DNA of 6,759 nt from Candidatus Aerophobota bacterium (lineage in GTDB: Bacteria > Aerophobota > Aerophobia > Aerophobales > B3-G15). A program made the translations under genes and the position numbers. The stretch is from the NCBI GenBank assembly GCA_030607715.1, contig JAUWJM010000091.1:1-6759 (forward strand), given 5' to 3'. The notes under the pieces were generated by a model, which was given only the letters and a program-made list of their open reading frames with translations, had not been told where the DNA came from and made no database searches. Position 1 is the stretch's first letter. Every line of letters begins with the position of its first letter. Of the stretch, positions 1-4,917 are shown piece after piece.

Positions 1-2
1 CT

Positions 3-200
3 ATGGATGCTCTAATTGAGTTTATCAAGAGGGGTAAAAAACCTCAAAAATTAGGCTTAAAGAAAGTCAGAAAAAATTATTGGGAGATAAGATTGGATGT
101 TAAAAATAGAATAATCTTTGAGTTTAAAGGTAATATGATAAACATTACTTTTGTAGGTGATCATGCTGGAGTTAAAAGATTTTTGAGAGGTATAAGCTAA
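3..200 (+). CDS. RelE/ParE-family toxin, C-terminal part (gene starts before the window)
   Basis: This is probably the toxin of a type II TA pair, of the RelE/ParE superfamily, whose members are either ribosome-dependent mRNA endonucleases or gyrase inhibitors. The 65 visible residues show the family's C-terminal half: a basic stretch (GLKKVRKNYWEIRLD), a beta strand with the arginine-rich core (NRIIFEFKG), and the ending ITFVGDHAGVKRF, which matches the usual 'vGxHdxlKRf' close of these toxins. Full-length relatives have about 85-100 residues. The reading frame is open to the window edge, so the ATG at 3 is probably internal and the N-terminal helix lies outside. Its antitoxin is not visible and would be expected upstream, or in the HigBA order downstream, but nothing suitable follows within 200 nt. 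The choice between RelE, ParE and HigB activity cannot be made from this piece. Confidence 0.75.
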   Translation: MDALIEFIKRGKKPQKLGLKKVRKNYWEIRLDVKNRIIFEFKGNMINITFVGDHAGVKRFLRGIS

Positions 201-242
201 AAATAAACTCTGTCCTTAATAATTGCAGATTTAGTTTAACGA

Positions 243-373
243 GTCAAATCATATAACTATGTAACCGAAGTGGGGTTGTTAAATCATTTAAAATGGGGAC
301 ATATGTCCCCATCCCCGAAGGGCAGTTGCGAACAAAGTGAGCAACCGTTTGTCCCTATTTTACATGATTTGAC
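243..373. repeat. Palindromic miniature element (MITE/REP-like)
   Basis: The outer ends GTCAAATCAT (243-252) and ATGATTTGAC (364-373) are perfect 10-bp inverted repeats. Inside, 280-301 and 352-372 form a second, longer inverted match (AAATCATTTAAAAT... against ...ATTTTACATGATTT) with only two mismatches over 21 positions. The core at 293-312 is a perfect 20-bp palindrome with half-site ATGGGGACAT. It is followed by a GTTGC...GCAAC hairpin at about 324-345. No protein is encoded. The GGGGACA/TGTCCC ends resemble sequences often found beside REP-associated (IS200-like) tyrosine transposases, so a non-autonomous element is likely, but that link is inference. It lies between the RelE-like gene and the promoter of the first DUF433 pair. 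Confidence 0.7.
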
Positions 374-381
374 GCGGATAA

Positions 382-409
382 TTGACTTTAGGTTTTGATA
401 AGCTATTAT
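382..409 (+). promoter_or_regulatory. Promoter of the first DUF433/DUF5615 pair
   Basis: TTGACT (382-387) and TATTAT (404-409) are separated by 16 bp, close to the sigma70 consensus. They lie just after the palindromic element and about 40 nt before the antitoxin start. An AAGGAAGTGAG stretch (436-446) acts as ribosome binding site for the ATG at 451. Transcription of both genes from here fits their overlap. Confidence 0.6.
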
Positions 410-450
410 ATAACAAATATAGAAAAAATTTAAAAAGGAAGTGAGTAATA

Positions 451-702
451 ATGGAAACTAATAACAGCAAGCTTTTACAGCACATTACTGTAAACCCAAA
501 GATCTTTGGTGGCAAACCGATTATCCGTGGTATGCGAATTAGTGCAGAAATGATCCTGGGGCAATTAGCACAAGATGCTACCATTGAAGAGATTCTTAAG
601 GATTATCCTGACCTTGAGCGGGAGGATGTACTTGCCTGTATTGCTTATGCCCATACTATTCTGGCCAATGAATCCTTAGAAGAGATTAAGATTTCAGAAT
701 GA
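451..702 (+). CDS. DUF433 family antitoxin
   Basis: This 83-residue protein belongs to the DUF433 family (PF04255), small winged/helix-turn-helix proteins that act as antitoxins for DUF5615 or other PIN-like toxins. The N-terminal signature ITVNPKIFGGKPIIRGMRI (residues about 12-30) matches the family hallmark 'I..nP.i.gGkP.irGtRi'. The helical part that follows, with EEILKDYPDLEREDVLACIAYA (about 46-67), matches 'vdeileeYP.Lt.edv.aal.ya'. Length and start are normal for the family. The stop overlaps the toxin's ATG by four bases (ATGA, 699-702), so translation is coupled. It is expected to bind and neutralise the downstream toxin and, as a DNA binder, to repress the promoter at 382-409. The family call is firm; the TA role is inferred from the gene pair. 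Confidence 0.88.
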   Translation: METNNSKLLQHITVNPKIFGGKPIIRGMRISAEMILGQLAQDATIEEILKDYPDLEREDVLACIAYAHTILANESLEEIKISE

Positions 703-1058
703 AGTTCCTTGTGGATGTATGTGCTGGTCATTATCTTGCTGAATGGTTGCGTTTACAAAACTATGATGTAGTTGAGGTACGTGACCGAGATAGTAAAATG
801 GCAGATGAGGATATCTTAGTCTGGGCAGTCTCTGAAGAAAGAATATTGATAACAATGGATAAAGACTTTAGTGAACTGGTTACAATACATGCTAAAAAGC
901 ATGCAGGAATTATTCGTTTAGAAAATTTGCCTTCAGGTATTTGTATCAAGTATCTTGCTAAAATCCTCGAATTTCATACAAAAGATCTTACACAAAAGGC
1001 TCTCATCATCCAGAAAGGTAATAAAATACGTATTTTGTACAGGCAAAATCTTAAATAA
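699..1058 (+). CDS. DUF5615 PIN-like toxin
   Basis: This 119-residue protein belongs to the DUF5615 family (PF18480) of PIN-like (Mut7-C related) predicted ribonucleases. The N-terminus MKFLVDVCAGHYLAEWLR is the variant 'FLvDaCaGr.laeWLr' form, with acidic residue D6. The middle motif MADEDILVWA places D36 in the 'asDe.il..A' position. ERILITMDKDF carries D54 and D56 in the 'riLiTxDkDF' motif. These acidic residues are the expected metal ligands, and all are present. HAGIIRL (about 88-94) is the typical strand after the active site. The gene overlaps the antitoxin by four bases, the standard layout for this TA class. It is complete and probably active; cleavage target unknown. No recognisable terminator follows; a repeat nest begins about 60 nt downstream. 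Confidence 0.85.
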   Translation: MKFLVDVCAGHYLAEWLRLQNYDVVEVRDRDSKMADEDILVWAVSEERILITMDKDFSELVTIHAKKHAGIIRLENLPSGICIKYLAKILEFHTKDLTQKALIIQKGNKIRILYRQNLK

Positions 1059-1119
1059 AAGAGAAAGAGAGCTTATCCCTTTTGTAGGTCAGGATAGGAA
1101 AACGTAAATACTCAGTGAA

Positions 1120-1147
1120 CCTCGTTGGTTGTGAGCGAAGCAATCTT
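1120..1147. repeat. Short repeat fragment (GTTGTGAGCGAAGCAATC-type)
   Basis: The string GGTTGTGAGCGAAGCAATCT resembles the end of the widespread intergenic repeats that read 'ATTGCGAGCGAAGCAATC' with self-complementary ends. A related string, GTTGCGAACAAAGTGAGCAAC, lies inside the element at 243-373. It directly abuts the next repeat (1148). This is a weak call based on resemblance only. Confidence 0.35.
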
Positions 1148-1202
1148 GGTAGTCGCGAGGCTCAGGGCCTGCGTTTATAAGCACCCTAAAAGGTGCGGCT
1201 AC
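1148..1202. repeat. Two-hairpin structured repeat, copy 1 (GTAGCCGC family)
   Basis: The outer inverted repeat GTAGTCGC (1149-1156) pairs with GCGGCTAC (1195-1202) with one G-T mismatch. It encloses two hairpins: AGGCtcaggGCCT (1158-1170) and GCACC...GGTGC (1181-1196). The first 35 bases match the reverse complement of 3375-3409 at about 31 positions, so this is the same family as the copy at 3335-3410 in the opposite orientation. The second hairpin differs from the partner copy. Confidence 0.75.
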
Positions 1203-1218
1203 GTGCTCTGAATTACAA

Positions 1219-1286
1219 ATTGTAGTGGTCAAGCTTGCTTGACCATAGCTTGACTTAACAGGCAAAGTAAGCTTTGCCACTACAAT
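1219..1286. repeat. Two-hairpin structured repeat with GTAGTGG ends
   Basis: Perfect 10-bp outer inverted repeats, ATTGTAGTGG (1219-1228) and CCACTACAAT (1277-1286), enclose two perfect hairpins: TGGTCAAGC-TT-GCTTGACCA (1226-1245) and GGCAAAG-TAAG-CTTTGCC (1261-1278). The architecture is the same as in the GTAGCCGC family but the sequence differs, and it lies only 16 nt from copy 1. No ORF of its own. A perfect 10-bp palindrome (AGGACGTCCT, 1307-1316) follows shortly after. Confidence 0.75.
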
Positions 1287-1363
1287 GGGACCGCAGGCAA
1301 CAACATAGGACGTCCTTCACTGAATATTTACGACCTATTATTAAATATTTAGTGGAAAATAAG

Positions 1364-1915
1364 ATGAAAGTATACCTTTACCAAATTGAGATTTTTCAGA
1401 GTGCTTTGGATTGGACTCATGGTTTTGCCCATCTCCAAAATAGGCTTTATATTCCTGGCAAAGGAGTTCTTGGGTATCGGACAGGGGCAAAGATTGATTT
1501 TTTCAGAGAGGACGAAGAGATTATTGAGGAGACACAGAGTATCGTTGAGGGAAAAGTTGTTTTTACAGAGGAGTATCTAAAGATTATGGGAGAATTAGGC
1601 TGGCAAGCAAAAGCCTTTGCTGCTCATCTTATTACTCATTGGCCTGATGAGTACGAGCATGCTCTTAACCAGGAAACTGATGGAGAGAATGAAGATAAAG
1701 GGATAGGTGTGGTAGATTACTGGGGTGAGCATTGGTCTCAAGCTAAATGGCCAGAAACCTTACAGGAGCGAATGTCCGCTGGTTGGTATACAGACATATT
1801 TCGGGCAAAGCTACTCACCATTGCTTTGCCCAAGAGGCTGTTGATTGAATACCGGGATAAATGCCTTGAGGAGGAGAGAAAACTTTTGAATCATTTTGAA
1901 AGAAGAGAAAGGTAA
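1364..1915 (+). CDS. Unrecognised 183-residue protein
   Basis: I do not recognise this family. From the ATG at 1364 the product is 183 residues, soluble, with no signal peptide or membrane segment. It has a beta-rich, Tyr/Phe-rich start (MKVYLYQIEIFQ), a glycine-containing stretch (YIPGKGVLGYRTGAKIDFF), a tract with many tryptophans (HWPDEY, DYWGEHWSQAKWPE, AGWYTDIF) and a charged helical C-terminus (LLIEYRDKCLEEERKLL). The frame stays open upstream to a TTG at 1274, but that lies inside the repeat at 1219-1286, so a start there is unlikely. A GTG at 1352 is another option. The ribosome binding site is weak (GTGGA about 8 nt upstream of 1364), and no strong promoter is seen, so an upstream insertion may have cut off its original control region. 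It stands alone, outside any TA pair. Confident as an ORF because of length and sensible composition; function unknown. Confidence 0.6.
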   Translation: MKVYLYQIEIFQSALDWTHGFAHLQNRLYIPGKGVLGYRTGAKIDFFREDEEIIEETQSIVEGKVVFTEEYLKIMGELGWQAKAFAAHLITHWPDEYEHALNQETDGENEDKGIGVVDYWGEHWSQAKWPETLQERMSAGWYTDIFRAKLLTIALPKRLLIEYRDKCLEEERKLLNHFERRER

Positions 1916-2390
1916 CCTTCCGCATTTAGATTAGCTCCCAAACTCTCCCAACATCTAGGACATAAATCAGGTACTGAAACCATTATTCCATGCGAGGTAT
2001 TATCTGTTATTCTTCCACTAAAATGCTTCAAAAATACAGAGGAATTTTCCTGGGAATAAGCTCTGCAGGATTTAGCCTTTGACTACTTGAACTGCCGGAG
2101 ACGCAAAGCCTTGAAGTAAAAGGTAAAGGGTAAATCTGTAATTATCTTTAAGGTAAATTGATAAGGGGCTTTGCCGGTGAGTTAGGGGTTTCAAGCCCAA
2201 CCGTGTAATCTTTAAAGTGGATAGCACGTTTTACCACTTGATTTTTATGAGTTTACTCTCAGGCCCCCATCATCTCACAATAATAGGAGCACTTGCTTTC
2301 CTGTCTCCAGCATTATTAGTCTAAGATTTGGTAATCTTTCCGCTAAAAGGTGAGATTAGCTGTGTAATCATCAAGCTCTTTTAACCTGCT
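1916..2390. other. Gene-poor stretch with possible coding scraps
   Basis: No convincing gene is present. Two short open stretches look faintly protein-like: 1917-2058 (no start codon, ends TAA; includes LAPKLSQHLGHKSG) and 2247-2324 (ATG start without a ribosome binding site, 25 residues, hydrophobic, with GPHHLTIIGALAF). An inverted repeat ATCTCAC (2272-2278) / GTGAGAT (2350-2356) encloses an imperfect AATAAT-GGAG / CTCC-ATTATT stem (2279-2317). The stretch may be decayed genes plus the 3' flank of the minus-strand gene at 2391. Confidence 0.4.
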
Positions 2391-2927
2391 TTATTCATCT
2401 TTGAAATTCACTGCACACCCGTGATTAGCTCTGTGGAGAGCTCTATTGATATTCCGAAAAAGAATTCTCTTCTCCTCAAGTTCCTTTTCTACCTCAGTAA
2501 AGTTCCTTTTGGGCTTTTTTACAATGTCTCTTTCTTCCTTATAAATAACCTTAACATAGGCACACTCTTTAAGCTGATTGGCCAGCTCCTTTATATCTTC
2601 ATTGGTTTGTTTTCTAAGTTCCAGAGCTTCGGCAAGAGTGAGGGTATCTTCTCCAACTTTTATGGTATAGTTAAAGTTGGTTTTTTGAATCTCGTTGTTG
2701 AGCTTTCTCCTTTTAACTCTCAAGGTCTTAATTTCGCTGCGAATCTCCTCTATATTAAAACCTTGTACAGGTTTTTCTACATCGTATTCGCTGTTTTTTC
2801 GAGAAAAGAATCCTTCTCTTTCTCGATTCTCCGGAAGAAGAAAACTTAGAGTTTTAATACGGGCATCGTACTCTGATCTTAGTTCCACTGCCTCAAAAAG
2901 ATATAGATTATTTTTCTCATTCGGCAT
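2391..2927 (-). CDS. DIP1984 family (DUF6847, 'septicolysin-like') helical protein
   Basis: This 178-residue protein resembles the DIP1984 family, small all-helical proteins of unknown function sometimes labelled septicolysin. Features seen: an N-terminal 'LFEAVELRSEYDARIKTL' helix like the family's 'LaEAL.LRad...rI..L' start, a central basic segment ending in NNEIQKTNFNYTI, then TLTLAEALELRKQTNEDIKELANQL (about 97-121), which matches the family's repeated 'G.tLteALaeRd.l...i..L' core. The close is EVEKELEEKRILFRNINRALHRANH, like 'lq.e.d.lak.lRelD..iqaaNw'. Heptad-rich helices suggest coiled coil. The length is slightly above the family norm (about 150-160). A strong GGGAGGG ribosome binding site lies 6 nt before the ATG, confirming the start. 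It is the only clear minus-strand gene and shows no link to the TA pairs around it. The family call is from memory of the pattern; function is not inferred. Confidence 0.72.
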   Translation of the reverse strand: MPNEKNNLYLFEAVELRSEYDARIKTLSFLLPENREREGFFSRKNSEYDVEKPVQGFNIEEIRSEIKTLRVKRRKLNNEIQKTNFNYTIKVGEDTLTLAEALELRKQTNEDIKELANQLKECAYVKVIYKEERDIVKKPKRNFTEVEKELEEKRILFRNINRALHRANHGCAVNFKDE

Positions 2928-2948
2928 TATCTACCCTCCCAGATTAAT

Positions 2949-2954
2949 ATTATA
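2949..2954 (-). promoter_or_regulatory. Possible proximal -10 box for the DIP1984 gene
   Basis: On the minus strand a TATAAT hexamer lies about 22 nt before the start codon. No recognisable -35 box is found 16-18 bp upstream of it, so it is weaker than the promoter at 3125-3152. Either or both may be used. Confidence 0.3.
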
Positions 2955-3000
2955 CTCTTTACTATAGTTTCGCACTTTTTGCCGGTCCAACATTAAAGAT

Positions 3001-3054
3001 TCAGTTTTTATGAGAGCTTGCGGGCATATGACGCCTGATTTTATCAATCACCAT
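3001..3054 (-). CDS. Possible 17-codon leader ORF
   Basis: In the predicted 190-nt leader of the DIP1984 transcript, an ATG-initiated 17-residue reading frame (MVIDKIRRHMPASSHKN) ends in TGA about 73 nt before the main start codon. The ribosome binding site is weak (GTGAG). It could be a leader peptide, a relic of another gene, or chance. No attenuator-like repeat of codons is seen. Confidence 0.2.
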   Translation of the reverse strand: MVIDKIRRHMPASSHKN

Positions 3055-3124
3055 AACTCACATCAACACAAGATTTCTCAAAAATCTGCGAAAGTATAGC
3101 TCTTTAAAAAATTTATATAAACAT

Positions 3125-3152
3125 ATTATAGGGAATACTATTTCTGTGTCAA
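3125..3152 (-). promoter_or_regulatory. Consensus sigma70 promoter, minus strand
   Basis: On the minus strand TTGACA (3152-3147) and TATAAT (3130-3125), both perfect, are separated by 16 bp. Transcription should start near 3118 and run into the DIP1984 gene, giving a leader of about 190 nt. A 6-bp hairpin AGATTT-CTCAA-AAATCT lies just inside the leader (about 3071-3087). Confidence 0.65.
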
Positions 3153-3193
3153 GGGGGATTTCAAAAACTGGGGGATAGCAAGTATTATACATA

Positions 3194-3232
3194 TTGACAA
3201 ATGGATAATTTTTATGTATTATATATACATAA
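3194..3232 (+). promoter_or_regulatory. Strong promoter with operator-like palindrome
   Basis: TTGACA (3194-3199) and TATTAT (3217-3222) are separated by 17 bp. The -10 box is embedded in a perfect inverted repeat, TTATGTAT (3212-3219) and ATACATAA (3225-3232) with a 5-nt spacer. This placement is typical of self-repressed TA promoters. It fires toward the 28-codon ORF at 3254 and, through the repeat at 3335-3410, toward vapBC at 3468. The divergent minus-strand promoter lies about 40 bp away. Confidence 0.65.
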
Positions 3233-3253
3233 ATTACGTAATAGGTAAGTTTT

Positions 3254-3340
3254 ATGAAGGAATTACAGGAGAATATTATAGATAAAGAAAAAGAGGATTC
3301 ACATAGGGGGAGAGAAATTATCTTAATGAAAAGATGGTAG
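3254..3340 (+). CDS. 28-residue ORF cut short by a repeat
   Basis: A short frame, MKELQENIIDKEKEDSHRGR and then EIILMKRW, starts about 25 nt after the predicted transcription start of the promoter at 3194, with a partial AGGT ribosome binding site 8 nt upstream. Its stop codon TAG (3338-3340) lies within the outer arm GGTAGCCGC of the structured repeat at 3335-3410. It may therefore be the N-terminal remnant of a gene, perhaps an antitoxin, truncated by repeat insertion. The sequence is rich in charged residues and not recognised. Confidence 0.35.
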   Translation: MKELQENIIDKEKEDSHRGREIILMKRW

Positions 3341-3410
3341 CCGCAACTTTTAAGTTGCGTAAGAGAAGACTAATGCATAAAAACGCAGGCTCTGAGCCTC
3401 GCGGCTACCA
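3335..3410. repeat. Two-hairpin structured repeat, copy 2 (GTAGCCGC family)
   Basis: Perfect 10-bp outer inverted repeats, TGGTAGCCGC (3335-3344) and GCGGCTACCA (3401-3410), enclose GCAACTT-TT-AAGTTGC (3343-3358) and AGGCTC-T-GAGCCT (3387-3399). The right arm is the reverse complement of the left end of the copy at 1148-1202; the other hairpin differs between the two copies. It sits between a strong promoter and vapBC. Confidence 0.8.
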
Positions 3411-3450
3411 ATTACAAAAAGAAGAAATAACTTTTGACATTACCAATTAC
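3406..3450 (+). repeat. Direct repeat TACCAATTAC before vapB
   Basis: TACCAATTAC occurs at 3406-3415 and again at 3441-3450, 35 nt apart, the first overlapping the end of the structured repeat and the second just before the vapB ribosome binding site (AAGGAGGA, 3456-3463). It may be an operator pair or a duplication left by an insertion. Confidence 0.4.
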
Positions 3451-3467
3451 TTTATAAGGAGGAAATA

Positions 3468-3674
3468 ATGGGTAAAACAACAGTAGTTATTGATGATAAG
3501 TTAATGAATGAAGCTATTAAGGTGGTAGGAGCTAAGACAAAGAGGGAAGTTATAGAAAAGGGACTTAAGGAATTAATTGAGACGAGGAACAGAGAAGCAC
3601 TTAGAAAAGAGTTAGGAACATATGAGTTAAATCTTAGCTTAGATGAACTTAAAAGATTGCGAAATGAGGAATAA
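3468..3674 (+). CDS. vapB: VapB-type antitoxin (DUF2191-like)
   Basis: This 68-residue protein is the antitoxin of a VapBC pair. The first half (KTTVVIDDKLMNEAIKVVGA, then TKREVIEKGLKELI) has the ribbon-helix-helix pattern of VapB/DUF2191 antitoxins: a short beta strand, then 'l..eA.k..g.ktk.evi..aL.eli'. The charged C-terminal tail (YELNLSLDELKRLRNEE) is the part that normally wraps around the toxin and fills its active site. The start is set by a strong AAGGAGGA ribosome binding site 4 nt before the ATG. It overlaps the toxin gene by 11 nt. The VapB-VapC complex normally binds its own promoter; here the nearest good promoter is at 3194, beyond a structured repeat. Confidence 0.85.
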   Translation: MGKTTVVIDDKLMNEAIKVVGAKTKREVIEKGLKELIETRNREALRKELGTYELNLSLDELKRLRNEE

Positions 3675-4116
3675 TTTAGTTTTGATAGATACATCAGTGT
3701 GGATCTTCGCTTTAAGTAAAAATTTCTTGCCCAGGATAAAAGAGAAAGTAGATGCACTTTTAAAGGAAAATAGGGTTGCCATCTCTCCTATAATTAAGTT
3801 GGAGCTTTTGGAAGGCACCAGGACAAAAAAAGAATTTGAAAGGCTTAAAAGTAGGTTAGACTCTCTTTATGAAATTAGGATAAATGATAATGTATGGCAG
3901 AAGGCAGCTGAAATGGCATTTTCTCTGCGCCGTAAGAGGATAACTGTTCCCTGTACAGATATTCTCATAAGTGCATCTACCCTATCTGAGAGAGCAGTTA
4001 TTCTTCATGCTGATGAGCATTTTAACTTGATTGCAAAAAATTTTGACCTTTCTGTAAAGAGCCTTATCGATGTCATTGAAGCATCAGGTTCTGATATAAA
4101 GAATAGCTTTGATTAA
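3664..4116 (+). CDS. vapC: VapC toxin, PIN-domain ribonuclease
   Basis: From the ATG at 3664 this is a 150-residue PIN-domain endoribonuclease, the usual VapC size; known VapC proteins cut tRNA or rRNA and stop translation when VapB is lost. All four acidic positions are visible: D9 in LVLIDTSVWIFAL, E47 in IIKLELLEGT, D99 in CTDILISAS and D117 in ILHADEHF. An in-frame ATG at 3643 would add 7 residues, but would lie deeper in vapB; the start at 3664 puts the first strand of the PIN fold at the N-terminus, as usual. Overlap with vapB is 11 nt, so translation is coupled. No defect seen; probably active. The RNA target cannot be predicted from sequence alone. Confidence 0.9.
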   Translation: MRNNLVLIDTSVWIFALSKNFLPRIKEKVDALLKENRVAISPIIKLELLEGTRTKKEFERLKSRLDSLYEIRINDNVWQKAAEMAFSLRRKRITVPCTDILISASTLSERAVILHADEHFNLIAKNFDLSVKSLIDVIEASGSDIKNSFD

Positions 4117-4231
4117 TTTCACTGGAAAGAGAAATAGATGCAAATCCATAGAAATTGATTATAATAAAGCCAAAGAGATATTCTATGAAGAGGATAAAGA
4201 ATTCTGGGATAGGGAAAGGGAAATTTTATGA
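4109..4231 (+). CDS. Possible 40-residue ORF or remnant overlapping the end of vapC
   Basis: A TTG-initiated frame starts in the last codons of vapC (8-nt overlap) and runs to TGA at 4229-4231. The C-terminal part (IEIDYNKAKEIFYEEDKEFW, then DREREIL) is strongly charged and amphipathic, like the helix of a small antitoxin, but I do not recognise it. There is no ATG or ribosome binding site. It may be the truncated relic of another small gene. Confidence 0.3.
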   Translation: MINFTGKRNRCKSIEIDYNKAKEIFYEEDKEFWDREREIL

Positions 4232-4415
4232 TCTCTGCGCTTCAGTGCAAGTTTTAAGCATGTCTTCTAAATCTTTTTGGAAATGTTGAGTCTGGATTTG
4301 ATAAGCTACCAAACTCTTCGCTTGGATAGAGGAGACCTCATTTCTCTAACTACCCTGGTGATCATTATTAAAATTGCCGTAAATACTCCTTAAAAATCAA
4401 ACCGAGAGTGAGAAA

Positions 4416-4694
4416 ATGCAAGTAAAAGTTAAACATCCCTATATTGTTTCTCAAAAAAATTTTTATGGCGGTAGACCTATTATTAAAGGAACAAAGTTCC
4501 CTGTTCGTTCAGCAGTAGTGTACATTTTGAAACAGGGAATGAGTCCAGAAGAGCTAGTAAGAGAATTTCCCCATTTAACTTTAGCTCAAATTTATGATGC
4601 TCTATCTTTTTATTATGATCATCAGGAAGAAATTGAAAAAGATCTTGCTTTAAATACAGAAATATGTTGGGAAAAAGCGACAGAGCACAGTTAG
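4416..4694 (+). CDS. DUF433 family antitoxin, second copy (toxin truncated)
   Basis: This 92-residue DUF433 protein has the signature HPYIVSQKNFYGGRPIIKGTKF (residues about 6-27, in pieces: YIVSQKNFYGGRP, IIKGTKFPV) and the helical half EELVREFPHLTLAQIYDALSFYYDH typical of the subfamily that pairs with DUF5615 toxins. It differs widely from the copy at 451, so it is not a recent duplicate. GAGAGTGAG (4404-4412) serves as ribosome binding site. No clear promoter is seen in the 300 nt upstream. The last residues (NTEICWEKATEHS) read through the deletion junction into the toxin remnant in another frame, so the tail is probably not native. With its toxin damaged, it is an orphan antitoxin that may still cross-neutralise related toxins. 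Confidence 0.82.
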   Translation: MQVKVKHPYIVSQKNFYGGRPIIKGTKFPVRSAVVYILKQGMSPEELVREFPHLTLAQIYDALSFYYDHQEEIEKDLALNTEICWEKATEHS

Positions 4695-4915
4695 AATTCG
4701 CTATTAAAAATGGACGAGCTATCCTAACATATAACATTAAAAATTTTGTAGCATTTGCCAGAGAGTACACAGAAAAAAATTATTCTCATAGGGGGATCAT
4801 TGTTTCAGACCACTTAGAACTGAAAGAATTACTCAGGCGTGTTCTCAAATTACTTTCCACATATTCCTCCAGCGAGATGGAGAATCGTTTTGTCTGGCTA
4901 CACAATTTTAAATAA
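4664..4915 (+). pseudogene. DUF5615 PIN-like toxin, N-terminal part deleted
   Basis: The 83 residues correspond to the C-terminal two thirds of a DUF5615 toxin. LGKSDRAQLEFAIKNGRAIL (residues 2-21) is the middle 'g.sDe.qLefA...gRailT' motif with D6, followed by TYNIKNF in place of the usual acidic-containing motif, REYTEKNYSHRGIIVSD, and a C-terminal helix ending EMENRFVWL. The N-terminal segment with the first catalytic aspartate ('MkfylDEdl...', about 35-40 residues) is missing: upstream in this frame there is a TGA about 30 nt before the ATG, and the preceding DNA belongs to the DUF433 antitoxin. Loss by internal deletion near 4650-4670 is the simplest explanation. Without that aspartate it is probably inactive. 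If the ATG at 4664 is used, a short stable fragment could still bind the antitoxin. Confidence 0.75.
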
Positions 4916-4917
4916 GT

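Noticed and set aside
1089..1280. Minus-strand ORF of 63 codons
   Set aside because: It lies wholly within the structured repeats; its sequence is a translation of palindromes.
1386..1580. 64-codon plus-strand ORF inside the 183-residue gene
   Set aside because: Alternative-frame shadow of a longer ORF with better amino-acid composition.
2240..2270. Riboswitch-like CTGAGA string on the minus strand near GGGGGCCTGAGAG
   Set aside because: The other conserved parts of a TPP aptamer are missing and no suitable gene follows.
2421..2967. Two plus-strand ORFs over the DIP1984 gene
   Set aside because: They are antisense shadows of the minus-strand gene, which has a strong ribosome binding site and a family-like sequence.
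3434..3458. TTGACA (3434-3439) as the vapB promoter
   Set aside because: The only -10-like sequences (TATAAG, TTTATA) are 11-13 bp away, too close, and transcription would start at or after the ribosome binding site.
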